Shown here piece after piece: positions 52,207 to 63,138 of a stretch of DNA of 64,000 nucleotides. Each line of letters begins with the position of its first letter. Within the stretch, counting starts at the first letter, position 1. Below the pieces are notes generated by a model. It ran no database searches. It worked only from the letters and a program-made list of their open reading frames with translations, and had not been told where the DNA came from. A program made the translations under genes and the position numbers. This stretch comes from Hyphomicrobium_A sp963759735 (GTDB taxonomy: Bacteria; Pseudomonadota; Alphaproteobacteria; Rhizobiales; Hyphomicrobiaceae), in the NCBI GenBank assembly GCA_963759735.1, contig CAVXAF010000012.1:1-64000 (forward strand), read 5' to 3'.

Positions 52207-52788
52207 CTAGCTCTTGAGGTCGGCGAGGAACCTGCCGAAGCGCAGCAGACCGTCGGGCCAGGGGCCATGTCCTGACCCATCGGCGATGTGGCCGGCGGGC
52301 CCTACATCCACAAAATTCGATCCCCAGGCGGCCGCGAAAGCCTGCGCGCGCGCCTGGGAGCAATACGGGTCGTCGTTGGCTGCCAGCAGCAGCGACGGGA
52401 AGGGCAGCGGCTGCATCGGCACCGGCGCAAAGCCGAAGCTGTCCTGCGGCCAGGCATGGCCTTGGTTCTCCGGCCAGTCCCGCGAGTTATCAACATCGGC
52501 CGGAGCGACGAGGAACGCGCCCACGACTTTGCCGGCGGGCAGCAGCGGCGCTGCAGCGACGCTCGCGATGACGCCGAGACTGTGAGCGACGAGCACCACG
52601 GGGCGTGTGCCGGCGGCGGCGGCAGCGACGATGTTATCGACCCATGCAGTCTTGTCGGGTACCTCCCAATCGGCCTGCGCAACACGCTGCGCGGTCTTGA
52701 GATTGCGCTCCCAGCGAGATTGCCAGTGATCTGGCCCGGAGTTCAGCCAGCCGGGCACGAGGAGGATGTCGACGTCGGATGTCTTCAT
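52207..52788 (-). CDS. RBBP9/YdeN-type serine hydrolase
   Basis: A 193-residue alpha/beta hydrolase of the RBBP9 (DUF1234) family. ILLVPGWLNSGPDHWQSRWE is the hallmark N-terminus, VVLVAHSLGVIA holds the nucleophile Ser, LLAANDDPYC the Asp and VGPAGHIADGSGHGPW the His. Members hydrolyse small esters and their physiological substrates are mostly unknown. It is convergent with the DUF1476 gene (4-base gap). Cytoplasmic, no signal peptide. Confidence 0.9.
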   Translation of the reverse strand: MKTSDVDILLVPGWLNSGPDHWQSRWERNLKTAQRVAQADWEVPDKTAWVDNIVAAAAAGTRPVVLVAHSLGVIASVAAAPLLPAGKVVGAFLVAPADVDNSRDWPENQGHAWPQDSFGFAPVPMQPLPFPSLLLAANDDPYCSQARAQAFAAAWGSNFVDVGPAGHIADGSGHGPWPDGLLRFGRFLADLKS

Positions 52789-52892
52789 GACTGCCTATGT
52801 AGGATCGGCAACTGTGGTCGCCATGCAGTATGTGGGATTCGCAACTCACCGTAGAAGTGCAGTAGGGGCACTAACAAACGGTGGGGAACGTT

Positions 52893-53687
52893 ATGGACAA
52901 CCCGTGCGCAACGCATCGCATGGCGCTGCTGTTCGTCGCAGCAGCTGCGCTAGCTCTCGCGGCGCCGGCTCTCGCCGAAGGGTGGCAACCCGGCGAATCG
53001 GGCAGATGGGTGCCCGGTACGCCCTATACGGCTTCCCAGAACGTCAGCGATTGGAGCGGCTTCTACATCGGCGGCAAGCTCGGCGGCGTTTGGAGCGACA
53101 TCGGGTGGTCGGAGGATTTCGCTGAGTTCGCTTCTCCGGGCGGTACCTCGAAGTTTTCGCCCAGCGGTTTTGCAGGCGGCGTCATGGGCGGCGGCAACCT
53201 GCAGATGGGCAACTGGGTGTTCGGTCTCGAGGCGGCTTACGTCGGCGTCGGCCTTGATGCCACGACCGTCAGCCCGACCGCTCCGACGGACAGCTTTTCG
53301 GTGCAGCTCGACTGGCTGCTGATGGTCGAGCCCCGCCTCGGCTACAGCTGGGACCGCTACATGGTCTTCGTCAAAGGCGGATGGGCCGGTGGCGATGCCA
53401 AGCTTTCGGCGGTCGGCGCCGGCAACGTGCCTGGCAGCACGGCAACGGCCCAGGCGAACGACTTCGTGGACGGCTGGACCATCGGCGGCGGCATCGAATA
53501 CGCTTGGTTGCCTGGCTTCATCGTCGGCGTCGAATACCAGCACATCACGCTCGACCTCGGCACCGCGGCGTCCTGCGACCTCTGCCTGATCGGCATTCCG
53601 ATCGGCGAGCCGGCGGCGATCCACGGCAGCGCCGAGATCTCCTCGGTCATGGCGCGGGCGAGCTACCTGTTCGGCCCCGAGGACTGA
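52893..53687 (+). CDS. Omp25/RopB-like outer-membrane beta-barrel protein
   Basis: A 264-residue outer-membrane protein: signal peptide (MALLFVAAAALALAAPALA-E within the first 37 residues) and an eight-stranded barrel with the usual opening DWSGFYIGGKLGGVWSD, repeats such as FAGGVMGGGNLQMGNWVFGLEA and LDWLLMVEPRLGYSWDRYMVFVKGGWAGG, and WTIGGGIEYAWLPGFIVGVEYQHITLDLG. Two cysteines in a late loop (SCDLCLIG) are unusual. The final strand ends SYLFGPED, not Phe. I take the ATG at 52893 with GGGGA upstream; the ATG at 52920 is an alternative. It overlaps the convergent SecY-like gene by 25 bases. Confidence 0.85.
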   Translation: MDNPCATHRMALLFVAAAALALAAPALAEGWQPGESGRWVPGTPYTASQNVSDWSGFYIGGKLGGVWSDIGWSEDFAEFASPGGTSKFSPSGFAGGVMGGGNLQMGNWVFGLEAAYVGVGLDATTVSPTAPTDSFSVQLDWLLMVEPRLGYSWDRYMVFVKGGWAGGDAKLSAVGAGNVPGSTATAQANDFVDGWTIGGGIEYAWLPGFIVGVEYQHITLDLGTAASCDLCLIGIPIGEPAAIHGSAEISSVMARASYLFGPED

Positions 53688-54754
53688 GTCGCCTCTTCGT
53701 TTTCTTGCGTGACGGCGGACTGCGGAACTATGCGCCAGTCGAAGAGCATGCTCGTCCCCACCACGGCGGCGACGACGACGGGCAGCGGCCCGAGCGGCAG
53801 CAGAAGTTCCAGTTGCGAAGCGAGCACGTCGGCCGCCAAGACGATGGCGCCGAGAACCAGGGCGATGGGTGCTGCCGGCAGCAGCATCTGGTCGCCGGCG
53901 GCGCGGCGCGAGCCCACGTAGAGCCAGGTAACGGCTACCACCAGCACGACGAGGGTAAGTTGGCGCAGGAGGTTGCCGGGGGCAACGAAGCTGGTCGCCT
54001 GATCGAGGTCGACGACGGCAAACACGATGCCCACGGCAACGAGCACCCATGACAGCAGGGTGTAGGCGATGAGCGGCGGCCACAGGCAAGCGCCGCGGAC
54101 CGGCTCGGATCCGCGACCGGCGAGGATCAGTCCGGCGATGCCCGCGGCGGAAAGCGCGGTGAACAGGGCGGCGAGCGCGATCGCGTGCGTAGGGTACACG
54201 CCCTGCTGATGGGCCAGCGCGATGGTGGCAATGCTGGGCACCAGTTCGGCTAGCATCGGGGTGAGGAAGACCAGCCATATGCCGTAGCCGAGGCCTGCGC
54301 GATCGATGATGGCGGCCAGGGCGATGAGCAGTGCGAACCCGGCGAGCATGGTAGCGGCCGCGGCGATACGGAACTGCGTGCCCGGCTCGGCGACGAGCCC
54401 AGAGACGCCCTCCAGCGCCGTTGCCAAGCCGAAGCTCTGCACGACCGCAATGAGGAGCGCGAGCGCGATGACAAGGTGGTGCAGGCTGCCGACGCCGTTG
54501 TGCGCGGGGCGGCGCAAGGAGGGAGCGAAGAGCTTCACGAACTCGGCGAGGATCATGACGCCCAGCAGCGGCGTGATGCCGAGGGCGAAAATCGAAGTGC
54601 TTCTGGCCACGGGATCGCCGGGCTTAAACACCGCGCCGACCATTTGGGTGTCCAAGCCCGGCAGCGGCAGGTGCGAGCCGAGGCGACAGGCAGCGAGCAC
54701 AGCCGCGGTGACCGCGAGGCGACGATAGAAGGTACGGTCGAGCGTTGGCAGCAT
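53663..54754 (-). CDS. Divergent SecY-like membrane protein
   Basis: A 363-residue protein with about ten membrane helices. Its N-terminal part copies SecY: RRLAVTAAVLAACRLGSHLPLPGLD matches the R-L-G-x-x-I-P-L-P-G-I-D start, and STSIFALGITPLLGVMILAEF matches the S-I-F-A-L-G-I-x-P-Y-I plug region. Later helices are diverged, and at 363 residues it is about 80 shorter than SecY; the cytoplasmic arginine loops needed for SecA and ribosome binding are not evident. So it is a SecY paralogue of unknown role, not the housekeeping translocon, which normally lies in the ribosomal protein operon. GGGAG is 9 bases before the ATG. Confidence 0.65.
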   Translation of the reverse strand: MLPTLDRTFYRRLAVTAAVLAACRLGSHLPLPGLDTQMVGAVFKPGDPVARSTSIFALGITPLLGVMILAEFVKLFAPSLRRPAHNGVGSLHHLVIALALLIAVVQSFGLATALEGVSGLVAEPGTQFRIAAAATMLAGFALLIALAAIIDRAGLGYGIWLVFLTPMLAELVPSIATIALAHQQGVYPTHAIALAALFTALSAAGIAGLILAGRGSEPVRGACLWPPLIAYTLLSWVLVAVGIVFAVVDLDQATSFVAPGNLLRQLTLVVLVVAVTWLYVGSRRAAGDQMLLPAAPIALVLGAIVLAADVLASQLELLLPLGPLPVVVAAVVGTSMLFDWRIVPQSAVTQENEEATQSSGPNR

Positions 54755-54836
54755 GCGAGCGGACTCCCAGCCTCGGCGCGGGCATACATCACATTGGGCG
54801 CGCCTCGCTGCAAACGCTGTTCCCGCGGTTACACTC

Positions 54837-56144
<1,308 letters not shown>

Positions 56145-56572
56145 GTGGCGGCCTCGCAGCGGAGAAGCGCGGAGCCGTAGCAGACGCGGGCGCGCAGTTC
56201 CAATCGCAATGCTGGTGTCAGTGCGCCGAAATACTTGGTTGCGGCAGATTAGCGAAGTCCAATCTGCGGGAAAATCCACATAGCCGTGTCCGTGCTGCAA
56301 CGCACACAAGAGTTTCGGGAGGTTGACTAGTAAAGCCATCCTTCTGTCTAGATGACGACACAATTGATCGACAGTTGCATTGCGCTGCACAAGTGATGGC
56401 TGTGGACAGTTTGTCACGCGCGCGGCCGTATTCGCCGCTCTACTCTTGAAAATGCAGATGTGAAACGAAAAGTTATTTATGGAGCGCCATCGGAATCTTA
56501 TATCGATGGAAATGCAACCCGGATGAACCGGGCGAATGAAGACAGGAAGCAACGAGGGCAAAAGGCCACGTA
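56145..56572. other. Divergent spacer between purB and a small gene
   Basis: This stretch is richer in A and T than its surroundings, especially 56270-56500, as expected for promoters. Near the small gene, CCCGG-ATGAA-CCGGG (56518-56532) forms a small stem in the presumed leader. No gene or known RNA is seen. Confidence 0.45.
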
Positions 56573-56773
56573 ATGTCTATTCAAATGCAAAGTGAAATTG
56601 CGCAGCTCAATTCCGAGTTGGAAGAGACCGACGATCCCCGCGAGGGCTACGTAAAGGTACAGGCCAAGATCCGCGGCTATCGTCAGGCAGGCAAGCGGGT
56701 GCCGGACGATCTGGCGCTCATCGAAAAGCGTCTCGCCGCGGAGTGCATGGCCGCTTCCCAGGGCCGCGACTAA
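56573..56773 (+). CDS. Small helical hypothetical protein (66 aa)
   Basis: A 66-residue charged protein that is probably a helical hairpin: MQSEIAQLNSELEETDDPREGYVKVQAKIRGYRQAGKRVPDDLALIEKRLAAECMAAS. The two amphipathic helices with a G-x-R-V-P-D-D turn suggest a small coiled-coil partner protein. AAAGG precedes the ATG. Homologues of this kind appear in Rhizobiales, but I know no function. It is followed by two strong hairpins, the second a terminator. Confidence 0.7.
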   Translation: MSIQMQSEIAQLNSELEETDDPREGYVKVQAKIRGYRQAGKRVPDDLALIEKRLAAECMAASQGRD

Positions 56774-56847
56774 AAGCAGGTCGCGACTGAGGAGGCGAGC
56801 CGGCTGCTCAACGGTCGGCTAAGGCCGGAAGCTGAGCAGCGAGGCGA

Positions 56848-56921
56848 CGCCGCCGCTACACGAGCGGCGGCGATGATCGGAAAGCAGGCAAGCGCCGTGG
56901 CACAGCCGCGGCGCTTTTGTT
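56848..56921 (+). terminator. Hairpin plus terminator after the small gene
   Basis: A perfect 10-bp stem (CGCCGCCGCT with AGCGGCGGCG, 5-base loop, 56848-56872) is followed by a second stem (AAGCGCCG with CGGCGCTT, 56890-56916) and TTTTGTTTT. The second is an intrinsic terminator for the plus strand. The first may stabilise a 3' UTR or belong to a small RNA. Confidence 0.75.
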
Positions 56922-56948
56922 TTGCGTGGTGCCGCGGGCCATCGGCGG

Positions 56949-58073
56949 TCAGTTCTGCACGTAGGTGATGCGGCCGTCGGGCTGCTTTGTCCACGTGTAC
57001 ATGACGTAGGCGACCTGCTTGATGTCGCCCTTGTCGTCGAAGGCAATGTCGCCGATCACCGTATTGAAAACGACGCCGGTGCGCATGTAGGCGGCGACCG
57101 TCTTGGGATCGGTCGATTTGGTCGCCTCGATCGCCTGCTTGATGATCTGCACGGCGGCGTAGCTGTACAGCGTGTAGGCCTCGGGCTTGTACTCGCGCGC
57201 CTCGAACCTCTCGATGATCTCCTTCGCCTCGGGGCGCTTCTGCGGATCGGGACCGAAGGTCATCAGCGAGCCCTCGGCGCCGGGTCCGGCAATGGCGGCG
57301 AACTCGTCGCTGGCGATGCCGTCGCCGGACATGAACACGGCGCCGACGCCCTGATCGCGCATCTGGCGCAGCACAAGGCCGCCGGCGGTGTGCACGCCGC
57401 CCCAGTAGACGACTTCGACGCCGGCGTTCTTCAGCTTGGAGACGAGAGCGGTGAAATCCTTTTCGTTGGCGGCGACGCCTTCATAAAGCACCTCGGTAAC
57501 GCCGAGATTGTTCATCGCCTTCTTGGTCTCGTCGGCGAGGCCTTTTCCGTACGTCGTCTTGTCGTGGATGATGGCGACCTTCTTGTCTTTCAGGTTGTCG
57601 GCGATGTACTTGCCGGCAACGCCGCCCTGCTGGTCGTCGCGGCCGCACGTGCGGAACACGTTCCACAACTTGCGCTCGGTGATGACCGGGTTGGTGGACG
57701 AGGGCGTGATCATCAGGATGCCGTTGTCGACGTAGACCTCCGAGGCGGGCATCGTGACGCCGGAATTGAAGTGGCCCACGACGAAGTGCACGCCTTCGCC
57801 GAGGAAATTGTTGGCGACCGACACGCCCTGGCGCGGGTCTGCCGCATCATCGCCGACGAACAGCTCGATCTGCTGCCCGTTGATGCCTCCGGCTGCATTG
57901 ATGTCGGCTACGGCCTGTTCGACGCCGTTCTTGAGCTGGGCACCGAACGCCGCGTCGCTGCCCGTCATCGGTCCGCCCACACCCAGCTTCAGCCTCTCAG
58001 GTCCGCTGTCGCACGCGGAGAACAGGGTGGCGAGCGCGAGCGCCAGGGCGGCGAAAGTGGCTACTGATTTCAT
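56949..58073 (-). CDS. livK: Branched-chain amino-acid ABC transporter, substrate-binding lipoprotein
   Basis: A 374-residue periplasmic binding protein (Leu/Ile/Val family). The signal has a lipobox L-F-S-A-C21, so it is a lipoprotein. The mature part starts LKLGVGGPMTGSDAAFGAQLKNGVEQAVADINAAGGINGQQIELFVGDDAADP, then VHFVVGHFNSGVTMPASEVY, IMITPSSTNPVITER and RTCGRDDQQGGVAGKYI, all family hallmarks. It is the last gene of the liv operon, 79 bases behind the DUF6867 gene. True ligand may be leucine, another amino acid or a related compound. Confidence 0.94.
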   Translation of the reverse strand: MKSVATFAALALALATLFSACDSGPERLKLGVGGPMTGSDAAFGAQLKNGVEQAVADINAAGGINGQQIELFVGDDAADPRQGVSVANNFLGEGVHFVVGHFNSGVTMPASEVYVDNGILMITPSSTNPVITERKLWNVFRTCGRDDQQGGVAGKYIADNLKDKKVAIIHDKTTYGKGLADETKKAMNNLGVTEVLYEGVAANEKDFTALVSKLKNAGVEVVYWGGVHTAGGLVLRQMRDQGVGAVFMSGDGIASDEFAAIAGPGAEGSLMTFGPDPQKRPEAKEIIERFEAREYKPEAYTLYSYAAVQIIKQAIEATKSTDPKTVAAYMRTGVVFNTVIGDIAFDDKGDIKQVAYVMYTWTKQPDGRITYVQN

Positions 58074-58152
58074 GAAGTCCTCTTGTGATGTCGACAGGCG
58101 TCGGCACGCCGAAGGAAAGGGCGCGCCATGTTCGTCCGAATTGGCGGAAAAG

Positions 58153-58517
58153 TCATCCCTGCGGCTGCGCGGGGTGTTCCCGGCGGCGCCAGCTCAGCAG
58201 GCCGGAACGTTCGTAGGCCCAGGGATACTGCTCGACCATCTGGCGCACGCGTGTGATGCGATAGCCCCAGGCGCAGGCGGCCACGACCACGACGTAGTCG
58301 ACGATGAAATTCTTCAACGAAAGCAGCGTTTCATAGAACAGCGCGTAGTGGAAGAAGCGCACAACGAAGGTGAGCAGCAGGGCCGCGGCGAACACTTGCC
58401 AGGGCGGGCGCCAGGTGGAGGCGATGGCCGCACCCGTGGCCCGCGCCGCCGAGCCGCCCATCAGCACGGTCACCAGCAGGAAGATCCATAGGCCGCGGTC
58501 GCCGGTATCGTAAAACA

Positions 58518-58521
<4 letters not shown>
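58153..58521 (-). CDS. DUF6867 membrane protein of the liv operon
   Basis: A 122-residue membrane protein with three helices: GLWIFLLVTVLMGGSAARATGAAIAS, WQVFAAALLLTFVVRFFHYALFYE and FIVDYVVVVAACAWGYRI, ending in VEQYPWAYERSGLLSWRRR. It matches the DUF6867 family, which in Rhizobiales lies in branched-chain amino-acid transporter operons. Its start overlaps the livF stop by 4 bases. The role is unknown; position suggests an accessory part of the LivHMGF-K transporter. Confidence 0.8.
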
Positions 58522-59254
<733 letters not shown>

Positions 59255-59258
<4 letters not shown>

Positions 59259-60175
59259 AGGCCGACCTCCGCCTCGACCTTGGCCACTTCCTCGTCCTCG
59301 ACGCCCAGATACGCCGCGATGACCTTGGGGTCGTTGCGCACGCTGTCGGGCGTACCATCGGAGATGCGCAAGCCGTACTCGAGCACGACGACGTGGTCGG
59401 AGATTTCCATGACCACCGACATGTCGTGCTCGATCAGCAGGATCGATGTCGCGTGCTCATCGCGGATGGCGCGTAGCAGAGCATTGAGGGCGAGGCTTTC
59501 GCGCGGGTTGAGCCCGGCGGCCGGCTCATCGAGGCAGAGCAGCACGGGATCGGTGCACATGGCGCGGGCGATCTCCAGGCGGCGCTGGTCGCCGTAGGGC
59601 AGGGCGCCGGCCGCATCGTCGGCACGGTGCGTCAGCTCGATGCGATCGAGCCAGTAGCGCGCGAGATCGACCGCGGCGGCTTCCGCCTGCTTGTAGACCG
59701 GCGAGCCGATGAGGCCGAGCAGCGTCCAGCCGGAGGCGCGCATCAGCGGGTTGTGCTGGGCGATGACGAGGTTCTCCAGCACCGTCATGCCCTGGAAGAG
59801 GCGAATGTTCTGGAAGGTGCGGGCGACACGCGCGCGTCGGGCGATCTCGAAGTCCGGCATGCGCTCCAGCAGGAACAGCCCGTCGCTGCCCATGCGGTTG
59901 TCGCGGCAGGCGTAGCGGCGGCTGGAGGCGGTGAGTGCGCCGACGGCTTCTGACTCGATGGGGCCGCCGGTCGAAAGCGCCATCAGGCCGCTGGTCGGTT
60001 TGTAGAAACCGGTGATGCAGTTGAACACCGTCGTCTTGCCGGCGCCGTTGGGGCCGATGAGGGCGGTGATGTCGCCGCGTCCGGCCGAGAAGGACAGATC
60101 GCGGACGGCGGTGAGGCCGCCGAAACGCATGGTCAGTCCTTCGACGACGAGCAGCGGGTCGCGCAGCCAGCGCAT
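59255..60175 (-). CDS. livG: Branched-chain amino-acid ABC transporter ATPase LivG
   Basis: A 306-residue ATPase: Walker A LIGPNGAGKTTVFNCITG, family segment VARTFQNIRLFQGMTVLENLVIAQHN, signature-like ALPYGDQRRLEIARAM, Walker B LLCLDEPAAGLNP, and H-loop LLIEHDMSVVM. About 35 extra residues (around TGGPIESEAVGALTASSRRY) lie between the Walker A helix and the Q-loop, where usual LivG has only a short linker; the family is normally about 255 residues. The ATG overlaps the livM stop (TGATG), which fixes the start. Confidence 0.95.
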
Positions 60176-61584
60176 CAGCCGTGCCCTTCCTTGACGTGGG
60201 CGCCGGAAACCGACTTCGCCTCGTGCAAGGCGATGGACGGCTCGCGCGACGCAATGAGACCGCGCGGGCGCCACACCATCATCAGCACCATGGCGAGGCC
60301 GAAGATGAGCATGCGGTACTGGCCGGGGTCGAAGCCGGGGCCGAAGATTGATTTCAGCCAGTCGAGTTCGCGCAGCAGCTCGATGCCGCCGATGACGGCA
60401 ACCGCGGCGATCGCGACACCGACAAGCGAGCCCATGCCGCCGAGAACGACGATGGCGAGGATGGTCGCCGATTCCATGAACTCAAAGGAGCGCGGCGTGA
60501 CGAAGCCCTGGCGGGCGCCGAAGAAGGCTCCCGCGAGGCCGCCGAACAGCGCGCCGATGGCGAAAGCGGTGAGCTTGGTGTTGACGGTGTTGATGCCCAG
60601 CGAGCGGCAGGCGATCTCGTCCTCCCGCAGCGCTTCCCAGGCGCGCCCGATGGGCAGGCGCCGGAGGCGCTGGGTGACGAAGGCGACGAGCAGCGCCAGT
60701 CCCAGGATGACGTAATAAAGAAAGATCGAGCGGTGCACGGTCGGCGAACCGGGCAGATGGAAGACGTCGGCGAACGTCGTCTCGCCGGTGCGCGAGGTGA
60801 ACGGCAGACCGAAGAAGGTGATGCGCGGCGTCTGGATACCGACGTTGCCGTTGGTGAGGTCGACCCAGTTGATGAGCACGAGGCGGATGATCTCGCCGAA
60901 GGCCAACGTGACGATGGCGAGATAATCGCCGCGCAGGCGCAGCACCGGGAAGCCCAGCAGCATGCCCCAGAACGCAGCGAGAAGGCCGGCGATGGGCAGG
61001 CAGATCCAGAAGGCCCACGGCCCGAGCGCGGGCACGGTGGCCGGGATGACGTAGGTAGCGATGATGGCATAGGCGTAGGCGCCCACGGCGTAGAAGGCGA
61101 CGTAGCCGAGGTCGAGCAGCCCCGCGAGCCCGACGACGATGTTCAGCCCCCAGGCCAGCATCACGTAGATGAGGATCTGCACGCCGAAATTGTCGATCCA
61201 TTTCACGGCACCGCCCTGTCCGGTGAGCACCAGCGCCACGAACGGAAACACCAGAAGTGCGGCAAGCCCGGCACGCGGCAGCCACGCTTTGTGGTGCTCG
61301 GAGAGGTCGAGCCGCGGAAACAGTACGCTCCTGGGCCGGTCGGGGTGAACGTAGAGGCGCCAGAGCAGCCGGCCGATGAAGACCAGCGCGACGGTGACGG
61401 CAACCAGCAGCGGGCGCGCATCGATCACCGGCTGATGCGCCATGTTCTGGTCGGTGCGGAAGGCAATCAGCGGAAAGCAAAGCCCGAAGGTGACGAGCGC
61501 CCACAGCGCAGCGTTCTTTGCCGCCTCGGCCAGGGAAAGCGAATGCGATGCGGGCGGCAGCCCGCCCTGGCTGCCCGCGCTCAT
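60175..61584 (-). CDS. livM: Branched-chain amino-acid ABC transporter permease LivM
   Basis: A 469-residue permease with about 11-12 membrane helices. The core holds GLNIVVGLAGLLDLGYVAFYAVGAYAYAI, RGDYLAIVTLAFGEIIRLVL, the EAA-like coupling loop GRAWEALREDEIACRSLGIN and GMGSLVGVAIAAVAVIGGIELLRE. An extra N-terminal part of about 120 residues with three helices is present, as in longer LivM proteins of proteobacteria. It lies 3 bases after livH. Confidence 0.95.
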   Translation of the reverse strand: MSAGSQGGLPPASHSLSLAEAAKNAALWALVTFGLCFPLIAFRTDQNMAHQPVIDARPLLVAVTVALVFIGRLLWRLYVHPDRPRSVLFPRLDLSEHHKAWLPRAGLAALLVFPFVALVLTGQGGAVKWIDNFGVQILIYVMLAWGLNIVVGLAGLLDLGYVAFYAVGAYAYAIIATYVIPATVPALGPWAFWICLPIAGLLAAFWGMLLGFPVLRLRGDYLAIVTLAFGEIIRLVLINWVDLTNGNVGIQTPRITFFGLPFTSRTGETTFADVFHLPGSPTVHRSIFLYYVILGLALLVAFVTQRLRRLPIGRAWEALREDEIACRSLGINTVNTKLTAFAIGALFGGLAGAFFGARQGFVTPRSFEFMESATILAIVVLGGMGSLVGVAIAAVAVIGGIELLRELDWLKSIFGPGFDPGQYRMLIFGLAMVLMMVWRPRGLIASREPSIALHEAKSVSGAHVKEGHG

Positions 61585-61587
61585 CGA

Positions 61588-62502
61588 TCAAACCTTCTCG
61601 ACATCGGGACGGCCGAGCAGACCGGACGGCATGAAGATCAGCACGATCGCCAGGATGGAGAATGCGGCGACATCCTTGTAGTCGATCGAGAAGTAGGCCG
61701 ACCACATGGTTTCGATGAGGCCGATCAGCAGTCCGCCGATGACGGCGCCGGGCAGCGATCCGATGCCGCCGAGAACGGCAGCGGTGAAGGCTTTGACGCC
61801 CGGCGTGAAGCCGTCGCTGAAGTTGACGACGCCGTAGTAGGTCATGAACATGAGGCCGGCGACGGCGGCCAGCGCGCCGCCGATGACGAAGGTCAGCGAA
61901 ACGGTCTGGTTGACGTCGATGCCGATCAGCGCCGCCATGCGCCGGTCCTGCTCGCAGGCGCGCTGGGCGCGGCCGAGCTTGGTCTTCTGCACCAGCGCCC
62001 AGAAGGCGATTAGCAGCACCGCGGTGACGGCAAAGATGAGGAACTGCTTCTCGGAGATGGTCACCGAGCCCGAGCCCATGGGGATGGTGATCACGTCGTT
62101 GAGCATCGGGGGGACCGGCTTATTGCGCGGACCCTGGGCGACCTGCACGAAGTTCGACAGGAAGATCGACATGCCGATGGCGGAGATGAGTGGCGCCAGC
62201 CGGAACGAGCCCGCCAACGGCCGATAGGCGATACGCTCGATGACCCAACTCCACAGCGCGGTGAGCGCCATGCCGAGTACCAGCACGATGAGCAGCGCCA
62301 GACCGATGGCGGTGACGCCGAGTATTTGCGTGAGGATGAGGAACAGTATGAGGGCGATGAAGGCGGAGACCATGAACACGTCGCCGTGGGCGAAGTTCAC
62401 CATGCCGATAATGCCGAACACCATCGTGTAGCCGATGGCGATGAGCCCGTAGATCGAGCCCAGCGTGAGGCCGTTGATCAGCTGTTGAACGAAGTATTCC
62501 AT
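61588..62502 (-). CDS. livH: Branched-chain amino-acid ABC transporter permease LivH
   Basis: A 304-residue permease with about eight helices; the first gene of the liv operon. MEYFVQQLINGLTLGSIYGLIAIGYTMVFGIIGMVNFAHGDVFMV is the standard LivH start; the coupling loop is LGRAQRACEQDRRMAALIGID, and GSLPGAVIGGLLIGLIETMW is the late family segment. It forms the transmembrane channel with LivM, powered by LivF and LivG. The start at 62502 matches the family; earlier starts do not. Confidence 0.95.
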   Translation of the reverse strand: MEYFVQQLINGLTLGSIYGLIAIGYTMVFGIIGMVNFAHGDVFMVSAFIALILFLILTQILGVTAIGLALLIVLVLGMALTALWSWVIERIAYRPLAGSFRLAPLISAIGMSIFLSNFVQVAQGPRNKPVPPMLNDVITIPMGSGSVTISEKQFLIFAVTAVLLIAFWALVQKTKLGRAQRACEQDRRMAALIGIDVNQTVSLTFVIGGALAAVAGLMFMTYYGVVNFSDGFTPGVKAFTAAVLGGIGSLPGAVIGGLLIGLIETMWSAYFSIDYKDVAAFSILAIVLIFMPSGLLGRPDVEKV

Positions 62503-62534
62503 GCGTCCCCCGGTTGCCGCGCCTCCCGCACACA

Positions 62535-62777
62535 CTAGAGCAATAGATGCGATCCGTCGCAGAACGGTTCGTCGTCGGTCTGCTTGCAGCCACAGATGTT
62601 GAAGGTGCCGGTGTGATCGACGACGAAGCGCAGCGGCTCAATGCCGGTGCCGGTGTGTGTGCCGTCGCAGAAGGGCTGCTTTTGCGAGCGCCCGCAACGA
62701 CAATAAAAGTAAGGTTTCCCCTCAGTCAGCTCGACTTGGTAGGGCCCCGCCTGCGCGACAATCGCTTCCTCAGCCAT
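62535..62777 (-). CDS. CDGSH iron-sulfur protein (two motifs)
   Basis: An 80-residue protein with two CDGSH (mitoNEET-like) motifs: C26-x-C28, then C37-D-G-T-H41, and C62-x-C64, then C73-D-G-S-H77. Each binds a [2Fe-2S] cluster through three Cys and one His. Such small tandem CDGSH proteins are soluble electron or cluster carriers of unclear role. AAGGA stands 5 bases before the ATG at 62777, which sets the start over an ATG 6 bases earlier. It lies 32 bases upstream of livH on the same strand and may be the first gene of that transcript. Confidence 0.92.
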   Translation of the reverse strand: MAEEAIVAQAGPYQVELTEGKPYFYCRCGRSQKQPFCDGTHTGTGIEPLRFVVDHTGTFNICGCKQTDDEPFCDGSHLLL

Positions 62778-63138
62778 GCGCATCCTTCATAAGCTCGCGG
62801 CGCGGTTCACCCGCGCCCGTCCTGCACGTTTGTAGATGGCTAGCGGCTTCAGTGCAGCGCGACAAGTCCAGCGGCCGGCCGTCGCTGGGGGCTTGCGCCG
62901 CGAATCAAGGCTCCGACGTGCCTTGACGGTCACACCGGCAGCGCTGGCAGCGCTTCCGGCTGTCGAATGTCTGCGAATAATTGGCAACAGCCAGACGCCC
63001 GGCGGCGGCGAGTCGCGGGGGGAGGCGCGAATCGTGCGAATTCTGCGTGCACGCAAGCTGGGCGCGGCGACGCTGCTCCAAGCATCGCTGCGGCGTGCCG
63101 TTTGCGCAATGGGCACCTGATGGCTGGGAGGGCATCGC
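62778..63138. other. Divergent spacer between CDGSH gene and porin
   Basis: No protein-like frame, repeat or known RNA. Promoters for both genes are expected here, but none is clear. Confidence 0.4.
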
